Assembly: GCF_032027425.1 (NCBI RefSeq)
Contig: NZ_JAVSJA010000001.1
Span: 3,918,001-3,982,000 of the forward strand
Length of the DNA stretch: 64,000 nucleotides
Origin: Microcystis wesenbergii NRERC-220
GTDB taxonomy: Bacteria > Cyanobacteriota > Cyanobacteriia > Cyanobacteriales > Microcystaceae
Reading direction: 5' to 3'
Shown one piece after another: positions 1 through 8,791 of the stretch (the stretch's first letter is position 1; the number at the start of each line of letters is the position of its first letter). Made by a program: the position numbers and the translations under genes. The notes beneath the pieces are model-generated. The model was not told where the DNA came from. It saw nothing but the letters and a program-made list of their open reading frames with translations, and searched no databases.

Positions 1-1045
1 GGAGGTAAAAGCTCAATACCCGCAAGAATATCGGGATTGGCACCAAAAACCTCACGAATTTAAGATGATACTGCCCGATGGTCAAGAACATTATCCCGTT
101 CTCTCTCTCTATCAACAAGCCCAAGATTTTTGGCGAGAAATTATTCCCCAACACCAGGGACAAACTATCCTCATTGTTGCCCATAACGGCATTAATCGCT
201 GTTTAATCCTCAGTGCCATCGGTATTCCAGTTTCCTTATACCATTCCCTACAACAATCTAACTGTTGCGTTAATGTTCTCAATTTTACGCGTAATTTTGG
301 TGATCCTGTCCAGGTGGAATCCCTCAATCAAACGGCACACTTAGGGATAGCTTTACCCCCACCACGTCCTCCTTTCCAAGGTTCGAGGCTGCTGCTGGTG
401 CGTCACGGAGAAACCCAATGGAATCGGGATAAACGTTTTCAAGGGGTGCGCGATATTCCTCTCAATGATAATGGCAAAGCTCAAGCTGAGAAAGCCGCCG
501 AATTTCTGCGAGAAACGGCGATCGATCACGCTGTCACCAGTCCTTTATCCCGTCCCAAGGAAACTGCCCAAATTATCCTGCAATATCACCCCAATGTCAC
601 CTTAGACACCCAAGTGGATCTGACAGAAATCTGTCACGGACTTTGGGAAGGTAAATTAGAGGAGGAAATTGAAGCGAGTTTCCCCGGGATGTTAGAAGAC
701 TGGAAAAATGCCCCAGAAACCGTGCAAATGCCGGAAGGGGAGAATTTACAGGAAGTTTGGGATCGAGCGATCGCTTGTTGGCAGCAAATCGTTAAAACCT
801 ATAGTAATAGTGATAGTCCTAAGACAATTATGGTAGTAGCTCACGATGCCATTAATAAGGTGATTCTTTGTTATTTATTGGGTTTAAAACCCGCTAATTT
901 CTGGAATATTAAACAGGGAAATGGCGCGGTTAGTGTTATCGATTATCCCAAAGGAGTTGAATCTCAACCGGTCCTGCAAGCAATTAATATTACCTCTCAT
1001 CTAGGAGCGGGCATACTCGATCGCACGGCAGCCGGTGCTTTATAA
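1..1045 (+). CDS. Two-domain histidine phosphatase (phosphoglycerate mutase-like), 5' partial
   Basis: The frame is open to the left edge (codons in phase from base 2), so the true start lies outside and the ATG at 65 is probably internal. The visible part holds the end of a first histidine-phosphatase domain (VAHNGINRCLIL, the second catalytic His region) and a complete second domain starting with LLLVRHGETQWNRDKRFQG, the RHG phospho-His motif, and ending with VVAHDAINKVIL. Cyanobacteria carry long proteins of this type with two such domains, usually annotated as phosphoglycerate mutase or histidine phosphatase; the substrate of this branch cannot be read from sequence. The first RHG motif is off-window, so I cannot say whether both sites are active. 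Cytoplasmic, no signal peptide visible in this part. Confidence 0.85.
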   Translation, partial: EVKAQYPQEYRDWHQKPHEFKMILPDGQEHYPVLSLYQQAQDFWREIIPQHQGQTILIVAHNGINRCLILSAIGIPVSLYHSLQQSNCCVNVLNFTRNFGDPVQVESLNQTAHLGIALPPPRPPFQGSRLLLVRHGETQWNRDKRFQGVRDIPLNDNGKAQAEKAAEFLRETAIDHAVTSPLSRPKETAQIILQYHPNVTLDTQVDLTEICHGLWEGKLEEEIEASFPGMLEDWKNAPETVQMPEGENLQEVWDRAIACWQQIVKTYSNSDSPKTIMVVAHDAINKVILCYLLGLKPANFWNIKQGNGAVSVIDYPKGVESQPVLQAINITSHLGAGILDRTAAGAL

Positions 1046-1116
1046 CAGTTATCAGTTATCAGTTATCAGTGGGTAAGTTAACAGTTATCAGATTTGAGTT
1101 TTAAGTGAGCAGTATG

Positions 1117-1393
1117 GGGCGCATCTCATTTTTGCAAATCTAGCAAGTTGGGATTTTTAAGGGGAAACTCTCTTTTAAAATCGGACATTACTTCTGATTT
1201 TATCACTCAATCCAAGCCTTTGGGGGGTTCTACCCCCCAAACCCCCCGTTGGGGTCGTGGCGCCGCCCCCAAACCCCCCGCGCATTAGCTTTTCGGTGGG
1301 ATGCTTACAGGCAGCTGCTGATACATTTGTCATCATTTAAGAGTCACTAATAATTGCTGATTGTCGGTATTTCTGCTAATGTCAGATGCACCC
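1117..1393. mobile_element. MITE-like element with imperfect TIRs and ~8-bp target duplication
   Basis: Left end GGGCGCATCTCATTTTTGCA, right end (inverted) GGGTGCATCTGACATTAGCA. It is flanked by GCAGTATG (1109-1116) and ACAGTATG (1394-1401), a 7/8 match consistent with an 8-bp duplication. The inside contains G/C-run inverted blocks around 1219-1285 and no ORF. The ends resemble those of the 121-bp element at 33273-33393, so I regard them as one family. Most of the 1046-1504 intergenic space is this element plus short ATCAGTTATCAGT-type repeats on both sides. Confidence 0.6.
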
Positions 1394-1504
1394 ACAGTAT
1401 GTGTTAAGTGAGTAGTATTAAATAGCACTTGCCTACTGTCTTTTCACTGTTTACTGATTACTGATTACTGATCACTTCTCACTTTCAATCTGCTTGTCAG
1501 CCGG

Positions 1505-2185
1505 TCAGCTGCCCTTGGCTTTCTTAATTAACAACAGACTGCCCCCAAGTATGGCGAAAGCAACAACCGCATTGGGTTCAGGAACTTTGGTGGCAAAGGA
1601 AGCATTGTCAATACTAAAACTATCGACAGCTGTTGTATTATTGGCAAAGATAACAGAACTAAATTCTGCTGTCCCGATAATACCGAGAAACCCATTCTCT
1701 CCACCAATTGTAGGATTGATAGAAATAGTTTGGTCTCCTGTGCCATCGAAATTGCCAGTAAGAGTTAACTCATCAATGCGGGAAAAGTCAGCACCAAAAG
1801 CCAACACGGTAGCAGGAAACTGCCAGGTTATGGTATCAGAAGCACCCGTAAGTGTACCGGAAGCATTATCGTAAACACCAGAATTGACGATGCTGACACT
1901 GTTGTTATTAAACGGAGGATTAGGCAGTGTGGGAGGAGCGGAATTAGTGGAAACAATCCCTGAATCTAGGGTAATTGACTGTGCCGAAGAAATGGGATTG
2001 CTAAAGGTATCAGTGGTAATCTTGTACGAGGGGTTAGTGGCGAGTGCCGCTTCCCAGGCAGTCCGATTTGTATAAATGGTATAAGCACTAACAGAAGACA
2101 CGCTACTTAACAGTAGAGTTACTGTCCCTGTGGCGAAAGCTAAAGAATTAAGGGCATTGAGCTTCACTAGGTTATTTCCTCTCAT
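1505..2185 (-). CDS. PEP-CTERM sorting domain protein
   Basis: A 226-residue secreted protein. It has an N-terminal signal peptide (hydrophobic run about residues 15-34, ending SVSA) and a beta-rich Thr/Ser/Asn-rich body. The C-terminal PEP-CTERM tail is KVPEPNAVV, then a hydrophobic stretch, then the basic end KKAKGS. The family is known to be exported and processed at the PEP motif by an exosortase, often in biofilm or exopolysaccharide contexts; no exosortase is visible in this window. The ATG at 2185 is used here. A GTG seven codons in, about ten bases after GAGG, is an alternative start with a better ribosome binding site. The body matches no catalytic family I know. The 2186-2529 stretch upstream holds no gene that I can support. 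Confidence 0.85.
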   Translation of the reverse strand: MRGNNLVKLNALNSLAFATGTVTLLLSSVSSVSAYTIYTNRTAWEAALATNPSYKITTDTFSNPISSAQSITLDSGIVSTNSAPPTLPNPPFNNNSVSIVNSGVYDNASGTLTGASDTITWQFPATVLAFGADFSRIDELTLTGNFDGTGDQTISINPTIGGENGFLGIIGTAEFSSVIFANNTTAVDSFSIDNASFATKVPEPNAVVAFAILGGSLLLIKKAKGS

Positions 2186-2529
2186 TAAAGGTGAATAAAA
2201 ACCAGAGTATCAGAGCAGGTACGAAAAATCCTCTCATCTTTGTACAGAATAATTACAACCCACTTTCCGCACTTCTTAACATTCAATTGATAATTTTTAC
2301 TAACATATTGCTGACAACCCATTGCCAGTAAGGATTATAGCTAGAATGATGGATTTTCATCAAGGTGAAGAATTGTAATTTGTTTTCTCAGAAAAAATCA
2401 ATTATTGAAAATGTTCTCAATAGTAGTTTCTACAATGAAGCTTTTTCGTCAAAACATCGTGGGGAATGTAAAAATATATAAAGGTATATGAAGATGTGCG
2501 GAATGTCGGATTTAATTCCACCCACCCAC

Positions 2530-4038
2530 TTAACTAGAAGCTAATAATTGATTCTCAATCTGTCTAACTACCGTTAGTGCCGAATAGCTGACTCCGGCAG
2601 TGCCTTCTCCCGGATGGGTGGAATCTCCCACTAACCAAAGATGGGGGATCGGAGTGCGCGTCGCTACTCCAAAAGGGCCAAAAGTGGACAGTCTTTGACC
2701 AATACCGCCGACAATGCCCTGATTTCGCCCCGTAAACCGCTCAAAAGTGCGAGGTGTAGCTGATTCGATATGAACGATGTGATCAGGACTAAGATGGAAA
2801 TAATTACCGAGACGCTCGATCGCCTCTTGGGTGTATGCTGCTTTTAATTGCTGATAATTATCTTCTCCTTTTCGCCACCAAAGACTGGTATCGGTGAAGG
2901 AAGAAGCAATAATCGTCGCTTTTCCCTCTGGGGCGCGGCCATCCCCTTCTTTACTCACGGAAACAAACAAAGAGTTATTTTCGCCGATTATGCCATCGTA
3001 ATCGTAGAGGAATTGCAAATGGGGGGGACAATCGGGGGGAATAGCAGCGCGATCGACTCCTAAGTAAACCACAAAAGCAGCGGACGCGGGGGGAAGTTTT
3101 TCAATTCTCCGGTGATAAAGACTGGGAATGGCTTCGCGATCGATTAATTGTGGTAAATTTTGGATCGGGATATTAGCCACAATCTCATCGGCCATTTCTG
3201 GATATATTTGACCATTTTTTTGATTTCTGACGATAATTCCCGTGGCTTTTCCCTTTTCTGTCAGTATTTTTTCTACTGTGTGGCGCATTTGCAATTTACC
3301 GCCGTATTTTTCCAAAGCTGTTACTAGGCGATCGCTTAATACTTGCATACTACCCTGAAGGTGGGATAAACCTTGGGGAGACTGAGAAACTGCTAAAGCG
3401 GTGGCGGCATAAAGTAAAGCAGTTTCATCGGCATTAACTTGGGAATAAAGCTTTAACTGGAGATCAAGAAAGGTTTTTAGGCGTTTATCCCTCTCTAAGC
3501 CGTATAATCGTAGAGCATCGCCCACAGTCATCAAAGTAAAAGGGAAGGTAATGGCAGTATCTAAACGCAAAGCGGCGATTAATTGCCCTAAATCCCACCA
3601 GTTGCGCGGGGGTAAAACTGGATCGCGACTTTGAAAACGCCAACTTGCTTGAAAGAGTTTTTGTAATAATTGCCAAAAAGGTTCGCTGCCCGGAAATTGT
3701 TTTTGTCTTTCCTCTTGCCACTTTTGCCGATCGCGCCAGACATTAATCGGAGTGGTTTCCCCCGGCAGAAAAACGGCACAGGCGGGATCGCAGGGGACAG
3801 AATCGGGTAAATCTATCCCTAATTCGGCAAAAATGCGCTGATGAATGCCCCCTACTTCTAATCCTGCCACTTGAGTTGCCCCCACATCAAAAGTAAAACC
3901 CCGACGGGAAAAAGTCGAGGCACAACCTCCAGGTACAAGCGCCTGATCATATACTGTGACTTGATAACCTCGACGCGCCAATAATGCCGCCGCCGTTAGT
4001 CCGCCAATCCCTGCACCAATAACGGTAATTTGCGTCAT
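2530..4038 (-). CDS. crtD: Carotenoid C-3',4' desaturase CrtD
   Basis: A 502-residue FAD-dependent amine oxidase/phytoene desaturase-family protein. The N-terminal dinucleotide-binding fold is ITVIGAGIGGLTAAALLARRG, followed by VPGGCASTF (typical of carotenoid desaturases and isomerases). The C-terminal FAD-contacting segment is LWLVGDSTHPGEGTAGVSYS. Length and motifs match the cyanobacterial CrtD group, which introduces the 3',4' double bond in myxol glycoside synthesis, at the membrane. CrtH-type isomerase and CrtO-type ketolase are alternatives; I favour CrtD from overall resemblance to the Synechocystis type. ATG at 4038. A MITE-C end lies only 12 bp upstream (from 4051), so the native promoter may have been displaced. 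Confidence 0.8.
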   Translation of the reverse strand: MTQITVIGAGIGGLTAAALLARRGYQVTVYDQALVPGGCASTFSRRGFTFDVGATQVAGLEVGGIHQRIFAELGIDLPDSVPCDPACAVFLPGETTPINVWRDRQKWQEERQKQFPGSEPFWQLLQKLFQASWRFQSRDPVLPPRNWWDLGQLIAALRLDTAITFPFTLMTVGDALRLYGLERDKRLKTFLDLQLKLYSQVNADETALLYAATALAVSQSPQGLSHLQGSMQVLSDRLVTALEKYGGKLQMRHTVEKILTEKGKATGIIVRNQKNGQIYPEMADEIVANIPIQNLPQLIDREAIPSLYHRRIEKLPPASAAFVVYLGVDRAAIPPDCPPHLQFLYDYDGIIGENNSLFVSVSKEGDGRAPEGKATIIASSFTDTSLWWRKGEDNYQQLKAAYTQEAIERLGNYFHLSPDHIVHIESATPRTFERFTGRNQGIVGGIGQRLSTFGPFGVATRTPIPHLWLVGDSTHPGEGTAGVSYSALTVVRQIENQLLASS

Positions 4039-4050
4039 TTTCTTAATAAT

Positions 4051-4285
4051 TAGGGTTTGCTGAAAAAGTTTGTTGGTGGGGTTAGGAGTCAGGAGTCAGG
4101 AGTCAGGAGATAGGAGTCAGGAGATAGGAGCCGGTCGTCAGGAGTCAGGAGTTAGGAGTCAGGAGTCAGGATTCAGGAGATTATTTTTATTTATTCTTCC
4201 CACACCCTACACCCCACACCCCACACCCTACACCCTACACCCCACACCCTACACCCTACACCCTACACCCTACACCCATCTGCCA
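4051..4285. repeat. Partial MITE-C end followed by two short tandem-repeat tracts
   Basis: Starts with TAGGGTTTGCTGAAAAAG, a MITE-C type terminus, joined to GTTTGTTGGTGGGGTTAGGA. Then comes a tract of the 7-mer family GGAGTCA (4076-4180) and a tract of CACCCTACACC units (4200-4276). No matching inverted end was found before thrB, so this copy is partial or rearranged. The ORF running through it is low-complexity and not a gene. Confidence 0.6.
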
Positions 4286-4292
4286 GGGACTC

Positions 4293-5210
4293 TTAACAGT
4301 TTACTTGCGCCCCTAGGGTATCTAAAGCTAAAATTTTCACCTCAGAGTTAATCCCCACTTCCTCCCAAGCATTTGTCATCTCTGTGGCTGTTTTTTGGGC
4401 ATTGTCGGGGTTAGTTAACGCCAATAGGGTCGGACCTGCGCCACTAATTACCATCCCGTAAGCACCCCCATTAATGGCGGCTTTTTTCACCTTTTCGTAA
4501 CCCGGTATTAAAGATTGGCGATAGGGTTGATGCAGTTTATCCTCTAGGGCAATTCTCAGCCAATCGCCGTTACCCGTCTCTAATCCCCGCAATAATAAAC
4601 CCAAGCGGGAAATATTGAAAATTGCCTCCTGACGGCTAATTTTTTCGGGTAAAACCGCCCTAGCTTTTTCCGTAGCCAGTTCAAAATCGGGAATCGCTAG
4701 GACGGGAATGAGATTTTTTTGCCAAAATACTTGACAAATAGCCCAATTTGTGCTATCTCCTGCCGATAGCTGACAGTTGCCCCGCAAAGCTGGCACCACA
4801 TTATCTGGATGGCCCTCCAATGCGATCGCTAATGCTTCGATTTCCCCCATAGATAAAGGATTTCCGGCGCATTGATTGGCAGCCACTAACCCACCGATAA
4901 TAGCAGTGGCAGAACTACCTAAACCTCTAGCCAGAGGAACCCCTAAACCGATCTCGATGGCGATGGGGGGCGGATTCTGTCCTATTTTTTGATAAACTTG
5001 CAAAAAAGAAGTGTAGATTAAATTATCAGTCCCTTGGCTAACTTTAGCTGATTCAGTTCCCTTGACACTAATGCTGACAGGGTTAGCTGTCGTTGCCGGC
5101 AGCAGGGTAAAAGTAAACTGATTATATAGGGTTAAGGCCGCTCCGAGACAATCGAAGCCGGGCCCAATATTAGCAGTGGTAGCGGGAACTGTTACCGTAA
5201 AAGTTGACAT
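4293..5210 (-). CDS. thrB: Homoserine kinase
   Basis: A 305-residue GHMP kinase. The N-terminus FTVTVPATTANIGPGFDCLG is the ThrB signature. The ATP-binding loop PLARGLGSSATAIIGG lies around residues 90-105, and a C-terminal GHMP motif (VISGAGPTLLAL) around 255-266. It phosphorylates homoserine to O-phosphohomoserine in threonine synthesis; cytoplasmic. The start is 2 bp beyond the stop of the superoxide dismutase gene on the same strand, so the two are likely co-transcribed. Length is normal for the family. An aspartokinase for the same pathway lies in the window at 46.9 kb but is unlinked. Confidence 0.95.
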   Translation of the reverse strand: MSTFTVTVPATTANIGPGFDCLGAALTLYNQFTFTLLPATTANPVSISVKGTESAKVSQGTDNLIYTSFLQVYQKIGQNPPPIAIEIGLGVPLARGLGSSATAIIGGLVAANQCAGNPLSMGEIEALAIALEGHPDNVVPALRGNCQLSAGDSTNWAICQVFWQKNLIPVLAIPDFELATEKARAVLPEKISRQEAIFNISRLGLLLRGLETGNGDWLRIALEDKLHQPYRQSLIPGYEKVKKAAINGGAYGMVISGAGPTLLALTNPDNAQKTATEMTNAWEEVGINSEVKILALDTLGAQVNC

Positions 5211-5212
5211 GG

Positions 5213-5923
5213 TTAAGCTTTTGCCTGAAGATAGCGGCGATTTACCTCCTCCCAGTTAACCACATTCCACCACTGTTTTAAATACTCAGCCCGTTGATTA
5301 CGATATTTTAAGTAATAGGCGTGTTCCCAGACATCATTGCCCATAATTGGCTGTAATCCCTTCATTAGGGGGCTATCTTGGTTAGCAGTGCTGATAATTT
5401 CCAGTTCTCCTGACTTATTTAAAACCAACCATGTCCAACCACTACCAAAAAGTTTAGTACCTGCTTGGTTGAAAGCGTTTTTAAATTCCTCGAAACTGCC
5501 AAATTTAGCGATTATTGCCGCTCCTATTTCTCCTTTTGGTTCGCCACCGCCATCGGGGGACATAATCTGCCAAAACATCGTATGATTAAGATCGCCGCCG
5601 CCATTATTGCGGATAGTGGTGCGAATATCAGCGGGTAAAGAGTCAAGATTTTTAATTAATTCTACTACTGTTTTTTTCTGCAATTCTGGATATTTTGCCA
5701 CTGCCAGGTTGAGATTATTAACGTAGGCAGCATGGTGTTTATCGTGATGAAATTGCATCGTTTCCTTATCAATATAAGGTTCTAGGGCATCATAGCTATA
5801 GGGTAGGGCAATAAGACTATAGGGACCGGTAGCGGCAAAAGCGGCAGGGTTAAAACCAGCAAGAGTGGCTGTGCCAAGGGTAGCACCTAAAAGATAAAGA
5901 AATTGACGGCGATCAAAAGACAT
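5213..5923 (-). CDS. sodA: Exported Mn-type superoxide dismutase
   Basis: Fe/Mn superoxide dismutase of about 236 residues from the ATG at 5923. I prefer that start to the upstream ATG at 5983 because it begins [17 protein letters not shown], a twin-arginine-type signal ending in PAAFA. The metal ligands are visible: the first His in FHHDKHH, the His in LNHTMFW, and the Asp and His in DVWEHAYY. The NNGGG preceding LNHTMFW and the Gln in STANQDSP are the residues that usually separate Mn from Fe enzymes, and they point to Mn. The protein removes superoxide, most likely in the periplasm or thylakoid lumen given the Tat-like signal. It is followed after 2 bp by thrB. Metal choice and export are inferences from motifs. 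Confidence 0.92.
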   Translation of the reverse strand: MSFDRRQFLYLLGATLGTATLAGFNPAAFAATGPYSLIALPYSYDALEPYIDKETMQFHHDKHHAAYVNNLNLAVAKYPELQKKTVVELIKNLDSLPADIRTTIRNNGGGDLNHTMFWQIMSPDGGGEPKGEIGAAIIAKFGSFEEFKNAFNQAGTKLFGSGWTWLVLNKSGELEIISTANQDSPLMKGLQPIMGNDVWEHAYYLKYRNQRAEYLKQWWNVVNWEEVNRRYLQAKA

Positions 5924-5992
5924 ATTCTCAGAGCAGATGTTCCGATTATTAATTATCCTATCGATCGGTGCCTTGGCAGACAAAAGTTTTTA

Positions 5993-6094
5993 AGTACCTA
6001 GGCAAAATTAATTACACATATCTAACCCCGCTCTTGCCTCTTGCCTCTTGCCTCTTGCCTATCTTCACTAGGAAATTAATTTTGCACGACTACT
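5993..6094 (+). mobile_element. MITE-B copy 1 (102 bp, TA target duplication)
   Basis: Ends AGTACCTAGGCAAAATTAAT and, inverted, AGTAGTCGTGCAAAATTAAT. Flanked by TA at 5991-5992 and 6095-6096. The interior is four TTGCCTC-type heptamers. Two further copies of the same length occur at 37813-37914 and 39810-39911. The TA duplication fits mobilisation by an IS630/Tc1-type transposase (inference). It fills much of the 5924-6255 gap. Confidence 0.88.
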
Positions 6095-6255
6095 TATTTT
6101 TACCTGTCCGCTATAAGATGTCAAATTTTTTGAGTAATTGCTGGGGGATTTAAAAAAATTTGTTTACTCAAATTAAGAGTTAAATTTGGAAGGTTTCTAG
6201 AGCGCGTTTTTTCTCAAGTGGGGAAGGAAAAAATCCCACCCCCACACTTGTCAAT

Positions 6256-6957
6256 TTATCGTTTTTGTTTGAATTGAGAACCGATGCCCAAAAGTCCTAA
6301 ACCTAATAATCCTAAAATTGCCGAAGGTTCGGGAACCTGTTGGCCGGTCAGACTAAAGGCAAAATCCGTTCCAAGTTGACTGCGGCTCCCGAAAAAGTCT
6401 TGATAAGAAACACCATCGCCCTGACTGCTGGTGTACCATCCCCACTGGGGCGGAAATCCAAGACTAGGAACAATGGCCAGCCAATAGGTTGCACCCGCTT
6501 GGGCGAGGAAAGTATTGGTCAAGTTCGCACTATAACTATAGGTGGGAGCGCCAAGATTATTTGTGCCGATAAAAGTTTCCCCCGCATTCCCCGTTATCGT
6601 TTCCGAGAAAAGCAAAGAACCGGGCTGACCAGCGTTATTACCGAAAATAGAGAGGGCAAAGGAGGAGATGGCTGCAGGACTACCATTAAAATAACCCCCC
6701 ACCCAGTCAACACCATCAACTAAATTGTCACTGGAGAAACTAAAGTTGTCGTAAACAGTGGCAAAATTACCGAAAGAATTAGTATCATTTTGGGATGCGA
6801 ACACGTTGCCACTGGGAAAGTCGGCAGCTTGGCTAAAGATAACACTCGCTTGGGCGGCTTGGAAAGGGGTTAGGATGGCTAGAGTTGCCCCCGCTAACAA
6901 TAAGCAATGCTTACCCCCCCCCGCATTTTTGATAATTTTTGTTAATGTTTGCGCCAT
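6256..6957 (-). CDS. PEP-CTERM sorting domain protein
   Basis: A 233-residue secreted protein. It has a basic N-terminus, a hydrophobic signal segment (about residues 17-35, ending AAQAS), and a beta-rich body with several aromatic/Gly turns (VDWVGGYFNG, FPPQWGWYTS). The tail is QVPEPSAIL, a Gly/Leu-rich membrane stretch and FKQKR. A good Shine-Dalgarno (AAGGAAGAG) precedes the ATG at 6957. The promoter and first codons of this gene are present again 132 bp upstream (see the repeat entry). Function of the body is unknown; the body resembles choice-of-anchor-type PEP-CTERM proteins in composition only. Confidence 0.85.
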   Translation of the reverse strand: MAQTLTKIIKNAGGGKHCLLLAGATLAILTPFQAAQASVIFSQAADFPSGNVFASQNDTNSFGNFATVYDNFSFSSDNLVDGVDWVGGYFNGSPAAISSFALSIFGNNAGQPGSLLFSETITGNAGETFIGTNNLGAPTYSYSANLTNTFLAQAGATYWLAIVPSLGFPPQWGWYTSSQGDGVSYQDFFGSRSQLGTDFAFSLTGQQVPEPSAILGLLGLGLLGIGSQFKQKR

Positions 6958-7149
6958 GGAAATCTCTTCCTTGGTAAGTTTTCTTCGATTATATAATTGT
7001 ATTTTTCAAAAGACTGGTATTGCCTGCTACCAATAAGTAATGCTTACCCCCCCCGCATTTTTAATTATTTTTGTTAATGTTTGCGCCATGGAAACCTCTT
7101 CTTTGGTAGAGTTTCTTCGATTGTATAATTGTCTTTGCCTCTCTTGGAT
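6886..7149. repeat. 132-bp tandem duplication of the 5' end of the PEP-CTERM gene
   Basis: The segment around the ATG at 6957 (leader, Shine-Dalgarno, first 14 codons with a C8 run) recurs around an ATG at 7089, exactly 132 bp away. The second copy would encode MAQTLTKIIKNAGG, then six unrelated residues and a stop. Only the proximal copy is connected to the gene. The remaining 7150-7273 holds no gene that I can support. Confidence 0.8.
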
Positions 7150-7273
7150 ATTGGCTGAAAAATGTTCACAATGTCACATTATGGGCGCAAGCAGTTCGAT
7201 AAACTCACTGACCAGGTTGCGCCCCTACATTGCACAATAACCTAAAATACTTTTTAAACCAGCCTTTATTTTA

Positions 7274-7948
7274 CTACCATAAACGATAAAAACTTTTCAA
7301 CAAATGCGGCGGAATTTTTAGATAATAACCAATAATTATTAATTGATTAACTAAGGTAGTTTTGCCAACTCCTAATTTTTGCCAACGTCTTGCCGAGGTA
7401 ATCACCGGAGCATCAACTATGGCTATTTTACCCCTTTTTTTCAATCTTTGTATTAATTCAAAATCTTCCATAATTGGTAACTCAGGAAAACCGCCCAAAT
7501 CGGCCAAGATTGAGGCTTTTAAAAATATTCCTTGATCTCCGTAGGGAAGGGAAAGCCAGCGAGAACGCCAATTAACTAATTTTTCCACTAAACGCAGGGT
7601 TTTTTCCTCTCCATCAATTTTTAATTCAAAGGCCCCCGCTACTATCCCAGATTGGGATAAAGTATTGATGATTTGTTCTTGATAATTTTGGGGAAGTAAA
7701 GTATCTCCGTGCAGAAATAACAAAACATCTCCTTTGGCTATTTTGGCTCCTAAATTCATCTGGAAGGCGCGACCTTTACTGGGTGAAATAATTACTTTCG
7801 CTCCCAATTGTTCGGCTATTTCTCTAGTTTTATCGGTACTTCCCCCATCGACAACAATAATTTCTACTCCCGCACCTATCTGTTTTAATGTTGCTGCAAT
7901 CCTTAACTCTTCGTTCAGGGTCGGAATGATAATACTAAGATAATTCAT
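7274..7948 (-). CDS. TIGR04283-type family 2 glycosyltransferase
   Basis: A 224-residue GT-A fold enzyme. The N-terminus YLSIIIPTLNEE is the GT2 nucleotide-sugar strand, VDGGSTDKT follows, the acidic metal site is LFLHGDTLLP, and the acceptor-side motif is PIMEDFELIQRLKKRG. The overall pattern matches the TIGR04283 family, which is often annotated as an arsenosugar-biosynthesis-associated glycosyltransferase; that role is established for only some members and no arsenic gene is nearby. No transmembrane segment is evident except a weak C-terminal hydrophobic patch. ATG at 7948. Confidence 0.8.
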   Translation of the reverse strand: MNYLSIIIPTLNEELRIAATLKQIGAGVEIIVVDGGSTDKTREIAEQLGAKVIISPSKGRAFQMNLGAKIAKGDVLLFLHGDTLLPQNYQEQIINTLSQSGIVAGAFELKIDGEEKTLRLVEKLVNWRSRWLSLPYGDQGIFLKASILADLGGFPELPIMEDFELIQRLKKRGKIAIVDAPVITSARRWQKLGVGKTTLVNQLIIIGYYLKIPPHLLKSFYRLW

Positions 7949-8041
7949 CAGGTTTTATGGTAACTAAAGTCACAGGATTTAGGGGCGACCATCGGGTAAA
8001 TTTTCCTACAGATACCGAGGGATTGACTGGGATTGGTAATA

Positions 8042-8187
8042 AGTAAGTAGTTATAATTAAATAGAAGATAGATTTTGCCTCTGATCCCCCCTGCCCCCCT
8101 TAATAAGGGGGGTGCCGATAGGCGGGGGGATCCCCCCTGCCCCCCTTGATAAGGGGGGTGTCTGACAACTTTTAACACCTACCTACT
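8042..8187. mobile_element. MITE with TA duplication and internal G/C-rich direct repeats
   Basis: Ends AGTAAGTAGTTATAATTAAA and, inverted, AGTAGGTAGGTGTTAAAAG. Flanked by TA at 8040-8041 and 8188-8189. The inside has two copies of a block built on CCCCCCTT-RATAAGGGGGG, each self-complementary. A related end (AGTAGGTAGGTGTTAAAA) occurs at about 46447 and a shorter relative at about 50351. The rest of 7949-8327 holds nothing I can identify. Confidence 0.7.
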
Positions 8188-8327
8188 TAACTGTTTTTCC
8201 GGTAGAAAAGTTAAACATTCCTACCAGTTCTTCAGAGTGGCTAAAGCTGGAGTCAAAAGTCGATGCCAAATTAGGTTAAACTTCATCTTTATGGGAAACG
8301 AAACTCTGTTCTAAGATAGGTGGGACA

Positions 8328-8744
8328 ATGCCGAATATTAAAGGAGACGATGGTGCGCTCAAAACCATCTTCAGCAATAGTAAAATTATCGCAGTGGTCG
8401 GGCATTCCGAGAAATCGAGCCGCGCCAGCTATCAGGTGGCCAAATTCCTGCAAGCGGTGGGTTATCGAGTCTATCCGGTCAATCCGATGGTCAAGCAAAT
8501 TGACGGTCAAAGCTGCTATCCTTCTCTAGAGGCTATCCCCGAACCTGTGGATATTGTTAACGTTTTTCGTCATCCTGATTATCTACCCGAAATTGTCGAG
8601 TCAGCTATTGCTATTCGGGCCGCTACCCTTTGGACACAATTGAGAATTTATCACCCAGTTGCCGAAAAAAAAGCGATCGAGGCGGGTTTAAATGTGATTA
8701 TGGATGCTTGTATCCAGATAGAATATCAGCGTTTATTTCCCTAA
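8328..8744 (+). CDS. CoA-binding domain protein (YccU-like)
   Basis: A 138-residue single-domain Rossmann protein. The strand-loop IIAVVGHSEKSSRASYQVA (residues about 20-38) replaces the usual nucleotide loop. YRVYPVNP, VDIVNVFRHP and the C-terminal LNVIMDACIQIEYQR follow in the order known for the CoA_binding_2/YccU family. Members are cytoplasmic, bind CoA-like ligands and have no settled function. Length is typical. An ATG at 8350 with AAAGGAGACG before it is out of frame and encodes a shadow, so I keep 8328. Converges on the porin gene with a shared terminator hairpin. Confidence 0.85.
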   Translation: MPNIKGDDGALKTIFSNSKIIAVVGHSEKSSRASYQVAKFLQAVGYRVYPVNPMVKQIDGQSCYPSLEAIPEPVDIVNVFRHPDYLPEIVESAIAIRAATLWTQLRIYHPVAEKKAIEAGLNVIMDACIQIEYQRLFP

Positions 8745-8748
8745 AACA

Positions 8749-8771
8749 AAACCCCACCATGGGTGGGGTTT
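8749..8771. terminator. Bidirectional intrinsic terminator
   Basis: Perfect 10-bp stem AAACCCCACC/GGTGGGGTTT with a 3-base loop. It sits between the ends of the CoA-binding gene (+) and the porin gene (-). On the minus strand it is followed by TTGTTTT, so it should work best for the porin transcript. Confidence 0.85.
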
Positions 8772-8791
8772 CGGGTTTAATTTAGGAAATC

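Noticed and set aside
1200-1290. G/C runs as a possible G-quadruplex or origin feature
   Set aside because: They lie inside a delimited MITE and resemble the G/C blocks of other repeats here.
4070-4351. 93-codon ORF through the GGAGTCA and CACCCTACACC tracts
   Set aside because: Low-complexity translation of tandem repeats overlapping the end of thrB; not a gene.
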